DNA of 64,000 nucleotides, from positions 2,317,561-2,381,560 of the forward strand of contig CM053030.1 of assembly GCA_028564925.1 (NCBI GenBank), given 5' to 3'. The notes under the pieces are model-generated. The model was given only the letters and a program-made list of their open reading frames with translations. It was not told the DNA's origin and did not search any database. This stretch comes from Lithobates sylvaticus (taxonomy: Eukaryota; Chordata; Amphibia; Anura; Ranidae). A program made the position numbers and the translations under genes. Below, piece by piece: positions 21,736-31,000 of the stretch (position 1 is its first letter; every line of letters begins with the position of its first letter).

Positions 21736-22754
21736 CAACTGAAAATGACAATTGCAATTAAGCATTTAAGAGCCGGTGAATGTAACATTCGCTATTTCAT
21801 ATACGCAGCGATTGTTACAAAGACGATGTTACAGAATTCATGAATATTGGGGATCCAGACTGTCGGTGAGATTTGCCCCCAATGAGGGGTCAGCTGCAAT
21901 GTGAAGACCAGTATTGATCATGTGTGCAGCAAGACGATGATCAATGATTTGGGATTGCTATTGGTTACGGCCCTTTGTACATTGCTCTTCCTTTGTGAAC
22001 TGCATGGCAGCTTCTGTCTGAGGCTTCTCACACAGGCAGCTTCTTTTCTGAAGATGAGGGGTTCCGAGGGGCTCTATATAATTTGAGGGTTCCGGATCTC
22101 TGGGCTGTCAGACTTGTGTCGGCAGCATTACTAATGGCCCGGCGGTGTCCCCGGACAGGACATTCCACACATAATATTTAACCTGCAAATCAAAGTGTTT
22201 ATCAAACATATCAGAATCCTCGCTGTGCGTTTCTCTTTACGGGGGGGGGGGGGGGTCATCCAGCACTGACATATGACAACACACCACTGCAGATATGATG
22301 AAACTGTGTGTACATGGCTGCCAGGTGGAGGGAACTACAAGTCCCAGCATGGCCAGAAACCACGGCAATAGCAGTATGTCTGTCCGTACAATGAGCTCCA
22401 CTGATCACATTGATTGATATAGATAACAGACATTTTCCAGGATGTTGGAAGATCTCTACAAGCACTTGGAAGGATTCTGACACAAAAATACCCGTGTGAG
22501 AAGCCTCAGATGGAAGGTTATGCCAGGGTTCACAGTGAGGTGGAAGACCCCTCATCCCTGGAGCTGGTGAGAGATTGGATGTATAAGGAATTGGATCTGC
22601 AATTCCTAATAACAATCCCCCGTTTGGAGACATTAACAATCCTCTGATATCCAATCACTGTGCGGGATCAATCTGAGAATTTGCAGGGATGGTGGACGCT
22701 CCACACACAGACATTCTAAACGTTCTTCTTTGACTTGGCTCACAAAGTAGCAAA
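21736..22754. other. Unique-looking sequence, no gene recognised
   Basis: This is about 1 kb of mixed sequence with a poly-G run near 22236-22255. ACTACAAGTCCCAGCATG at 22334-22351 resembles the ZNF143/STAF-type element. A minus-strand frame of about 130 codons covers 22256-22654 but has no recognisable domain or clear start context. Nothing else is supported. Confidence 0.5.
22334..22351 (+). promoter_or_regulatory. ZNF143/STAF-like motif
   Basis: The 18-mer ACTACAAGTCCCAGCATG differs by few bases from the widespread ACTACAAYTCCCAGMATGC motif bound by ZNF143 in vertebrates. It is a single site with no core promoter or exon seen nearby, and such motifs are often spread by transposons, so function is doubtful. 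Confidence 0.3.
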
Positions 22755-24155
22755 ACTAATAATGGAATTCCCAGGATGAACACCAATGATACTGAGAACC
22801 AATAACAATGAACGCCAATGATGATGAGAACCAATAACAATGAACGCCAATGATGATGAACACCAAAGACACTGAGAAGTGAGAACCAATGATGATGAAC
22901 ACCAATGATTATGAGACCCAATGACAATGAATGTCAATGATGATGAGAAGCGATAATAATAAATGCCAATGATAATGAACACCAATGATTATGAGAACCA
23001 ATAACGATGAATGCCAAAGACAATGAGAACCAATGACGATGAACGCCAATGATGATGAGAACCAATGACAATGAACGCCAATGACGATGAGAACCAATGA
23101 CGATGAACGCCAATGATGATGAGAACCAATGACAATGAACGCCAAAGACGATGAGAACCCATGACGATGAACACAAAAGACGATGAGAACCAATGACGAT
23201 GAACGCCAATAATGATGAGACCCAATAACAATGAATGCCAATGATGATGAGAACCAATAACGATGAACGCCAAAGACGATGAGAACCAATGATGATGAAC
23301 ACCAAAGACGATGAGAACCAATGACGATGAACACCAATGATTATGAGAACCAATGATGATGAGAACCAATGACAATGAACGCCAAAGACGATGAGAACCA
23401 ATGACGATGAACACCAAAGACGATGAGAACCAATGACGATGAACGCCAAAGATGATGAGACCCAATAACAATGAATGCCAATGATGATGAGAACCAATGA
23501 CAATGAACGCCAAAGACGATGAGAACCAATGATGATGAACATCAATGATTATGAGAACCAATGAAGATGAGAACCAATAACGATGAATGCCAAAGACAAT
23601 GAGAACCAATGACGATGAATGATAATGAGACCCAATAACAATGAATGGCAATGATGATGAGAAGCGATAACAATAAATGCCAATTATAATGAACACCAAA
23701 GACACTGAGAACCAACGATGATGAACACCAATGATTATGAGAACCAAAAACGATGAACGCTAAAGAGACGATAAGAACCAATGACGATGAACGCCAATGA
23801 TGATGAGACCCATTAACAATGAATGCCAATGACGATGAACACCAAAGACAATGAAGACCAATGATTATGGGAACCAATGATGATGAGACACAATAACAAT
23901 AAATGCCAATGATGATGAGCGCCAATGATGATTTGCATTGAGGTCCAATGATGACAAACACTGATAACGATGAGGCCATTTCCAATGAGGATAAATGCAA
24001 ATGATGATTAACGCCAATCACAATTAGGATCAATGACAACAAATACCAAAGACGATGAGGGCCGATGACAATGAACTCCAATGACAATAAGGGCCAATGA
24101 TGGTGAAGGCCAGTGATAATAGCTGGCAATGACGGTGAACACCAATGACAAAGAC
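22755..24155. repeat. 16/32-bp CCAAT-bearing minisatellite
   Basis: The base period is 16 bp. Units of CCAATGATGATGAGAA and CCAATGACGATGAACG alternate to give a 32-bp dimer over about 1.4 kb. A distinct variant, AGCGATAATAATAAATGC, occurs near 22949 and 23663. The right end (23930-24155) is diverged. Minus-strand frames exist because units lack stops in those phases. The period equals that of the 4691-12605 family, but the sequences are unrelated. Confidence 0.95.
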
Positions 24156-25035
24156 GATGAATGCTGTCCTGTCTGACGCATTGGTAGCCATGTGAGGACA
24201 CAACTAACATTTTGGGAAGTTTAATGGTGATTTTTCTCTATTTGTTGTGTTATTGGCATTCTTCATTTCTCTAGATGGAGGTAACGGGGACCCCCTCTGT
24301 CCACTCTGCCGGTGTCGGCACTCCCTGGGTGTCTCGCTGTGGGGGGAATTGGAGAGAGGGTCATCTGTAATTCCAAGGACCCCCCCATCAATCACTGCTC
24401 ACCATTAATGAGCCAGTCTCCCAGACTCGGCAGTAATGATATATATGGAGCTATATATAGAGGCTCATTAGGGTTATGTCTGCTGGATAACACACAATAG
24501 TACACTGTATATATGGAGGAGAGCCTATAGGACTCACAGGGACCTGCTTATCCCCCCACCACGGCCTCTATCACTGCACTCCATCCTAAGACCACCAGTC
24601 TGTGCCATCCACCAATCCTGTACACCGAATAACAGTACAAATAGATTTATGGTGTGTGTGGTAAACTGTCCCTCATATCTCAGGAGACCAGTGTGGCTGG
24701 ACACGGGGCAATGTTCCAGCAATTTCCACCACAGTTTGAGTCGGCCCACTACCACCCTCCCTGCCATGTAGAGGAAGCCTCGTGGTACGTTAAACACTCA
24801 ATTTGATGTTGGCGAGTTCACCGACTAGACTGTCGGGTGCCGTTGCCATATTATTCCAGCAAAAGTCCACAGGATGCTACCAGAAATGGGGTTGTATGTC
24901 TCACCATTGGCAATAGATCTGGACAACAGTCTGCAGATGATGGCACCCAATCTGATTGTACAAGATATTAGAATTACATAGAATTGTACAGAAATGTTTG
25001 CGTGTTCACATAAGATCAAATGTGATTGTACAATC
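24156..25035. other. Unique-looking sequence, no gene recognised
   Basis: This is mixed sequence with a short palindromic ATATATGGAGCTATATATAG at 24440-24459. It ends at the left target duplication of the first small hAT element. Frames are below 90 codons and no domain or RNA gene is recognised. Confidence 0.5.
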
Positions 25036-25043
25036 AGGGTGAG

Positions 25044-25656
25044 CAGGGGAGGGCTGGCAGCCTTAGGCCTGGGGGGGAAGTCCAGTCAAGTGGCCTATTG
25101 GACCACCGAATCAGCTCACCATCCATGCCCAGCTGTTTTTTCAATGCAGCCTCACCAGTGCCCCTCAATGCAGCCTGATCAGTGCCCATCAATGTTGCCT
25201 CATCAGTGCCCATCAATGTTGCCTCATCAGTGCCCATCAATGTCGCCTCATCAGTGCCCATCAATGCAGCCTTACCAGTGTTCATCCAATGCAGCCTGAT
25301 CACTGGGGCAGGGTAAATGGGGTGTATGGGGGGGGGGGGGGTTTGGGGGTCAGCTGGTGGTGTCAGGGTCTCCTACCTGGCAGCTCAGGTTGCATGCCAA
25401 GGCGAGCGCAAGCCAGCACCCAGCCCCACAGCCCGAGCCAGTCACGGGCACCCTGCCTACAAGACTCTGGTCTCTGGGGGTTGTAGTTTCCTCTGCGCTG
25501 CTGGGGAGCTTGAATGTGGACAACAACTCCTGGAATGCAACAGTGGCCGACCGCTGCAGCCGTAAAAATAGCAGCGGGCGCCGGCCGTTTTCAAACGTAA
25601 GTTAGGGCGGCCTGGGGGGCAATTGCCACTCTGCCCCCCAGCCTAGCCCTCCCCTG
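25044..25656 (+). mobile_element. Non-autonomous hAT element, family B, copy 1 (613 bp)
   Basis: The ends are CAGGGGAGGGCTGGCAGCC on the left and, on the complement of the right end, CAGGGGAGGGCTAGGCTGGG. The flanking 8-mers are identical: AGGGTGAG at 25036-25043 and at 25657-25664. It contains a short 24-bp minisatellite, then a GC-rich region (CGAGCGCAAGCCAGCACCC, TAGCAGCGGGCGCCGGCCG). No transposase is present. It pairs with the opposite-facing copy at 26082. Confidence 0.93.
25145..25303 (+). repeat. 24-bp minisatellite inside hAT family B copy 1
   Basis: About seven units of CATCAGTGCCCATCAATG followed by TTGCCT, TCGCCT or CAGCCT are present. It is the short state of the same repeat that is about 1 kb long in the copy at 26082. 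Confidence 0.93.
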
Positions 25657-25664
25657 AGGGTGAG

Positions 25665-26073
25665 ATATTACAGAGCACAGACTGTATATACTGGAAAGAT
25701 TGTCATTAACCCCAAGCAGACCATAGAGTCGGCCACATTCAACCTTATATACAGCGACATGTTCTTTATTTTGTAAGATTTTATGCTTTTCTAGCCACAT
25801 AGTGCAGAGTGGGGGTCAGCAACCGGTCAGTCGTGATCTACCCATTAATCGTTGGGGCACTTGACAAGCGGGTAGGTTGCAACCAACCCCCCACCATCCT
25901 GCCTCTCAGACCTCAGGTTGGAGCAGCGATGTGAATGCCACCAGGACACTTCTCCTGGTGTTAAAGCTTTGTGAATTGATTCCAATATCTCCCATCTATC
26001 AATGTGGCATCACAAAGCTGTCTTCTAAGTTCTGAGCTTCTGATGTCACAGAAACCAGATGATGTCACAGAGC
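25665..26073. other. Sequence between the two hAT copies
   Basis: About 410 bp of mixed sequence separates the two target duplications. GGGGGTCAGCAACCGGTCAG near 25811 followed by TCGTGATCTACCC resembles the end of another hAT family that I know from vertebrates, so a further old fragment may lie here. No gene is seen. Confidence 0.4.
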
Positions 26074-26199
26074 CCTCCCACCAGGGGAGGGCTGGGCTGG
26101 GGGGCAGAGTGGCAATTGCCCCCCAGGCCGCCCTAACTTACGTTGAAAATGGCTGGCGCCCGCTGCTATTTTTACAGCTGCGGCGGTCGGCCACTGTGG

Positions 26200-26218
26200 C
26201 ATTCCGGGAGTTGTAGTC
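26200..26218 (-). promoter_or_regulatory. ZNF143/STAF-like motif inside the hAT element
   Basis: On the complement the sequence reads ACTACAACTCCCGGAATG, close to ACTACAAYTCCCAGMATGC. The equivalent place in hAT copy 1 (25519-25538) reads GACAACAACTCCTGGAATGC, a weaker match. The family therefore carries this motif as part of its body. Confidence 0.35.
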
Positions 26219-26404
26219 CACACTCAAGCTCCCAAGCAGCGCAGAGGAAACTACCACCCTCAGAGACCAGGGCGCCTGTGACGGGCTCGGGCTGTGGGGC
26301 TGGGTGCTGGCTTGCGCTGGCCGTGGCGTGCAACCTGAACTGCCAAGTACGAGACCCTGACACCCCCACCCCATCCCCCCATACACCCCATCCCCCCATA
26401 CGCC

Positions 26405-27440
26405 CCATTTACCCTGCCCCAGTGATCAGGCTGCATTGGATGGGCACTGGTGAGACTGCATTTATGGACACTAGTGAGGTTGCATTGATGGGCACTGATG
26501 AGGTGGCACTGATGAGTCGGCACTGATCAGGCTGCATTGAGGGGCACTGGTGAGGCTGCATTTATGGACACTGGTGAGGCTGCATTGATGGGCACTGATG
26601 AGGTGGCACTGATGACTCGGCACTGATCAGGCTGCATTGGATGGGCACTGGTGAGACTGCATTTATGGACACTGGTGAGGCTGCATTGATGGGCACTGAT
26701 GAGGTGGCACTGATGAGTCGGCACTGATCAGGCTGCATTGAGGGGCACTGGTGAGGCTGCATTTATGGACACTGGTGAGGCTGCATTGATGGGCGCTGAT
26801 GAGGTGGCACTGATGAGTCGGCACTGATCAGGCTGCATTGAGGGGCACTGGTGAGGCTGCATTTATGGACACTGGTGAGGCTGCATTGATGGGCACTGAT
26901 GAGGTGGCACTGATGAGTCGGCACTGATCAGGCTGCATTGAGGGGCACTGGTGAGGCTGCATTTATGGACACTGGTGAGGCTGCATTGATGGGCACTGAT
27001 GAGGTGGCACTGATGACTCGGCACTGATCAGGCTGCATTGGATGGGCACTGGTGAGACTGCATTTATGGACACTGGTGAGGCTGCATTGATGGGCACTGA
27101 TGAGGTGGCACTGATGAGTCGGCACTGATCAGGCTGCATTGAGGGGCACTGGTGAGGCTGCATTTATGGACACTGGTGAGGCTGCATTGATGGGCACTGA
27201 TGAGGTGGCACTGATGAGTCGGCACTGATCAGGCTGCATTGAGGGGCACTGGTGAGGCTGCATTTATGGGCACTGGTGAGGCTGCATTGATGGGCACTGA
27301 TGAGTCGGCACTGATCAGGCTGCATTGGATGGGCACTGGTGAGACTGCATTTATGGACACTGGTGAGGTTGCATTGATGGGCACTGACGAGTCGGCACTG
27401 ATCAGGCTGCATTGAGGGGCACTGGTGAGGCTGCATTGAA
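26405..27440 (-). repeat. Minisatellite inside hAT family B copy 2, with 100-bp higher-order unit
   Basis: The units are built on GGCTGCATTGATGGGCACTG, GGTGGCACTGATGAGTC and CTGCATTTATGGACACTGG. The phrase GGCACTGATCAGGCTGC recurs at about 26519, 26619, 26720 and 26820, so four or five basic units form a 100-101-bp higher-order unit. Confidence 0.95.
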
Positions 27441-27550
27441 AAACCAGCTGGGCGTGGATGGTGAGCTGATTCAGTAATTCAATGGGCCACTTGACTGGAC
27501 TCCCCCCCCCCCCTTAGGCCTAAGGCTGCCAGCCCTCCCCTGCCTCCCAC

Positions 27551-28066
27551 TACCAGGCCCCATCTCAGAGAAATGAGTCCCAGTTGAGTGTTTCTTCCTT
27601 TGAGATTGTTAGGCCCGTGATTGTCTGGATTGTTGACTCATCGACTGCATTGGCTCCCCGTCATCTTATAGACAACACAGGAGACGGCATTGACAGTCAA
27701 CCCTTAAACACCAGTAAAGGTTCTGTTCCAGTAGCTCTTGGATCCCCCCCCCCCCATACTTACCTGACCCCTCGGGGTACAATTCCCTTCACTTGTCCAA
27801 CTCTGAGACACCCAGAAATTCAGCCATATTGTGCAGACAAAGAGGTGATGGGATACAGGGACCATTCCAGGGGGTATTATGGATATCATGATGGCGCCGG
27901 GGTTAAGGGGCGTATAATAATTGCACTTGTGGGGTAGTAGGGATATGGTGACCTCACTGAAGGGTACTGGGAATAAAGAGACTGAATCTGGGAATCTGGC
28001 CTAACCTTTGGGCTGCTGATAGAAAAGCACATTTAGCGGAACTTCATGGACTTTATCGCTCTATAG
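27551..28066. other. Unique-looking sequence, no gene recognised
   Basis: This is mixed sequence between the second hAT target duplication and the 33-bp array, with a poly-C run near 27746-27755. Frames reach about 117 codons without a recognisable domain. Confidence 0.5.
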
Positions 28067-31000
28067 GGAAGGGACTTCTGGTGGGAAAATGCTATGTAGG
28101 GAAGAGGCTGGAGGTGGGAATGTTGTATGTAGGGAAGAGGCTGGAGGTGGGAATGTTGTATGTAGGGAAGAGGCTGGAGGTGGGAATGTTGTATGTAGGG
28201 AGGAGGCTTGAGGTGGGAATGTTGTATGTAGGGAGGAGGCTTGAGGTGGGAATGTTGTATGTAGGGAGGAGGCTTGAGGTGGGAATGTTGTATGTAGGGA
28301 GGAGGCTTGAGGTGGGAATGTTGTATGTAGGGAGGAGGCTTGAGGTGGGAATGTTGTATGTAGGGAGGAGGCTGGAGGTGGGAATGTTGTATGTAGGGAG
28401 GAGGCTGGAGGTGGGAATGTTGTATGTAGGGAAGAGGCTGGAGGTGGGAATGTTGTATGTAGGGAGGAGGCTGGAGGTGGGAATGTTGTATGTAGGGAAG
28501 AGGCTGGAGGTGGGAATGTTGTATGTAGGGAGGAGGCTGGAGGTGGGAATGTTGTATGTAGGGAGGAGGCTTGAGGTGGGAATGTTGTATGTAGGGAAGA
28601 GGCTGGAGGTGGGAATGTTGTATGTAGGGAGGAGGCTGGAGGTGGGAATGTTGTATGTAGGGAAGAGGCTGGAGGTGGGAATGCTGTGTGTACGGAGCAG
28701 ACCTCTGGTGGGAATGCTGGCTGTAGTGAGGACACCTCTGGTGGGAATGTTGTCTGTAGGAAGGAGACTTCTGATGGGAATGCTATCCGTTGGGAGACCT
28801 CCAGTGGGAAGTCTGGCTGTAGTGGGGAGACCTCTGTTGGGAACGTTGTCTTTAGGAAGGTGACTTCTAATGAGAAGGCTGTCTGTATGGAAGAGGCCTC
28901 TGGTGGGAATGCTGTGTGTAGTGAGGACACCTCTGGTGAGAACATTGTCTGTAGGAAGGAGACTTCTGACGGGAATGCTGTCTGTATGGAAGAGACCTCT
29001 GGTGGGAATGCTGTCTGTATGGAAGAGACCTCTGGTGGGAAGTCTGGCTGTAGTGAGGAGACCTCTGTTGGGAATGTTGTCTTTAGGAAGGTGACTTCTA
29101 ATGAGAAGGCTGTCTGTATGAAAGAGGCCTCTGGTGGGAATGCTGTCTGTAGGGAGGAGATTTCTGGTGGGAATTCTGGCGGTAGTTAGGAGACCTCTTT
29201 TGGGAACGTTGTCTGTTGGAAGGAGACTTCTAATTGGAATGCTGTCTGTATTGAAGAGACCTCTGATGGGAATGCTGTCTGTAGGAAAGGGGACATCAGG
29301 GGGGAATGTCATCTGTAGAGAGGAGGCTTCAGGGGGAATAATGTCTATAGAGAGGAGGCTGCAGTTGGGAATGTTGTATGTAGGGAGGAGGCTTCAGGTG
29401 GGAATGTTGTCTGTATAGAGATTTGTAATGAGAACGTTGTTTGTAGAGAGGAGGCTTCTGGTAGGAATGATGTCTATAGAGAGGAGGCTTGAGGTGGGAA
29501 TGTTGTATGTAGGGAGGAGGCTTGAGGTGGGAATGTTGTATGTAGAGAGGAGGCTTGAGGTAGGAATGATGTCTATAGAGAGGAGGCTTGAGGTGGGAAT
29601 GTTGTATGTAGGGAGGAGGCTGGAGGTGGGAATGTTGTATGTAGGGAAGAGGCTTGAGGTGGGAATGTTGTATGTAGAGAGGAGGCTTGAGGTGGGAATG
29701 TTGTATGTAGAGAGGAGGCTTGAGGTGGGAATGTTGTATGTAGGGAGGAGGCTTGAGGTGGGAATGTTGTATGTAGGGAGGAGGCTTGAGGTGGGAATGT
29801 TGTATGTAGGGAGGAGGCTTGAGGTGGGAATGTTGTATGTAGGGAGGAGGCTTGAGGTGGGAATGTTGTATGTAGGGAGGAGGCTTGAGGTGGGAATGTT
29901 GTATGTAGGGAGGAGGCTTCTGGTAGGAATGATGTCTATAGAGAGGAGGCTTGAGGTGGGAATGTTGTATGTAGGGAGGAGGCTTGAGGTGGGAATGTTG
30001 TATGTAGGGAGGAGGCTTGAGGTAGGAATGATGTATATAGAGAGGAGGCTTGAGGTGGGAATGTTGTATGTAGGGAGGAGGCTGGAGGTGGGAATGTTGT
30101 ATGTAGGGAGGAGGCTTGAGGTGGGAATGTTGTATGTAGAGAGGAGGCTTGAGGTGGGAATGTTGTATGTAGGGAGGAGGCTGGAGGTGGGAATGTTGTA
30201 TGTAGGGAGGAGGCTTGAGGTGGGAATGTTGTATGTAGGGAGGAGGCTTGAGGTGGGAATGTTGTATGTAGGGAGGAGGCTTGAGGTGGGAATGTTGTAT
30301 GTAGGGAGGAGGCTTGAGGTGGGAATGTTGTATGTAGGGAAGAGGCTTGAGGTGGGAATGTTGTATGTAGGGAGGAGGCTTCTGGTAGGAATGGTGTCTA
30401 TAGAGAGGAGGCTTGAGGTGGGAATGTTGTATGTAGAGAGGAGGCTGGAGGTGGGAATGTTGTATGTAGGGAGGAGGCTTGAGGTGGGAATGTTGAATGT
30501 AGGGAATAGGCTTGAGGTGGGAATGTTGTATGTAGGGAGGAGGCTTGAGGTGGGAATGTTGTATGTAGGGAGGAGGCTGGAGGTGGGAATGTTGTATGTA
30601 GGGAGGAGGCTGGAGGTGGGAATGTTGTATGTAGAGAGGAGGCTTCTGGTAGGAATGGTGTCTATAGAGAGGAGGCTTGAGGTGGGAATGTTGTATGTAG
30701 AGAGGAGGCTTGAGGTGGGAATGTTGTATGTAGGGAAGAGGCTTGAGGTGGGAATGTTGTATGTAGGGAGGAGGCTTGAGGTGGGAATGTTGTATGTAGG
30801 GAGGAGGCTTGAGGTGGGAATGTTGTATGTAGGGAAGAGGCTTGAGGTGGGAATGTTGTATGTAGGGAAGAGGCTTGAGGTGGGAATGTTGTATGTAGGG
30901 AGGAGGCTTCTGGTAGGAATGGTGTCTATAGAGAGGAGGCTTGAGGTGGGAATGTTGTATGTAGAGAGGAGGCTTGAGGTGGGAATGTTGTATGTAGGGA

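Larger units (their letters stand above)
26082..27542 (-). mobile_element. Non-autonomous hAT element, family B, copy 2 (1,461 bp)
   Basis: This is the same family as 25044-25656 in inverse orientation. The ends are CAGGGGAGGGCTGGGCTGGG on the left and, on the complement of the right end, CAGGGGAGGGCTGGCAGCC. The flanking 8-mers are identical: CCTCCCAC at 26074-26081 and at 27543-27550. Its extra length compared with copy 1 comes mostly from the internal minisatellite at 26405-27440. The different target duplications show that it inserted independently. Confidence 0.94.

Noticed and set aside
22256-22654. Minus-strand frame of 132 codons in unique sequence
   Set aside because: It has no recognisable domain, no good start context and no splice signals I trust. 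The length is not unusual for chance.
28686-29189. Cys-rich 33-bp-unit reading frame resembling a metal-binding repeat
   Set aside because: The cysteines fall at fixed positions because the unit has 11 codons. No zinc-finger spacing of Cys and His pairs is present, and the frame is one phase of a minisatellite edge.
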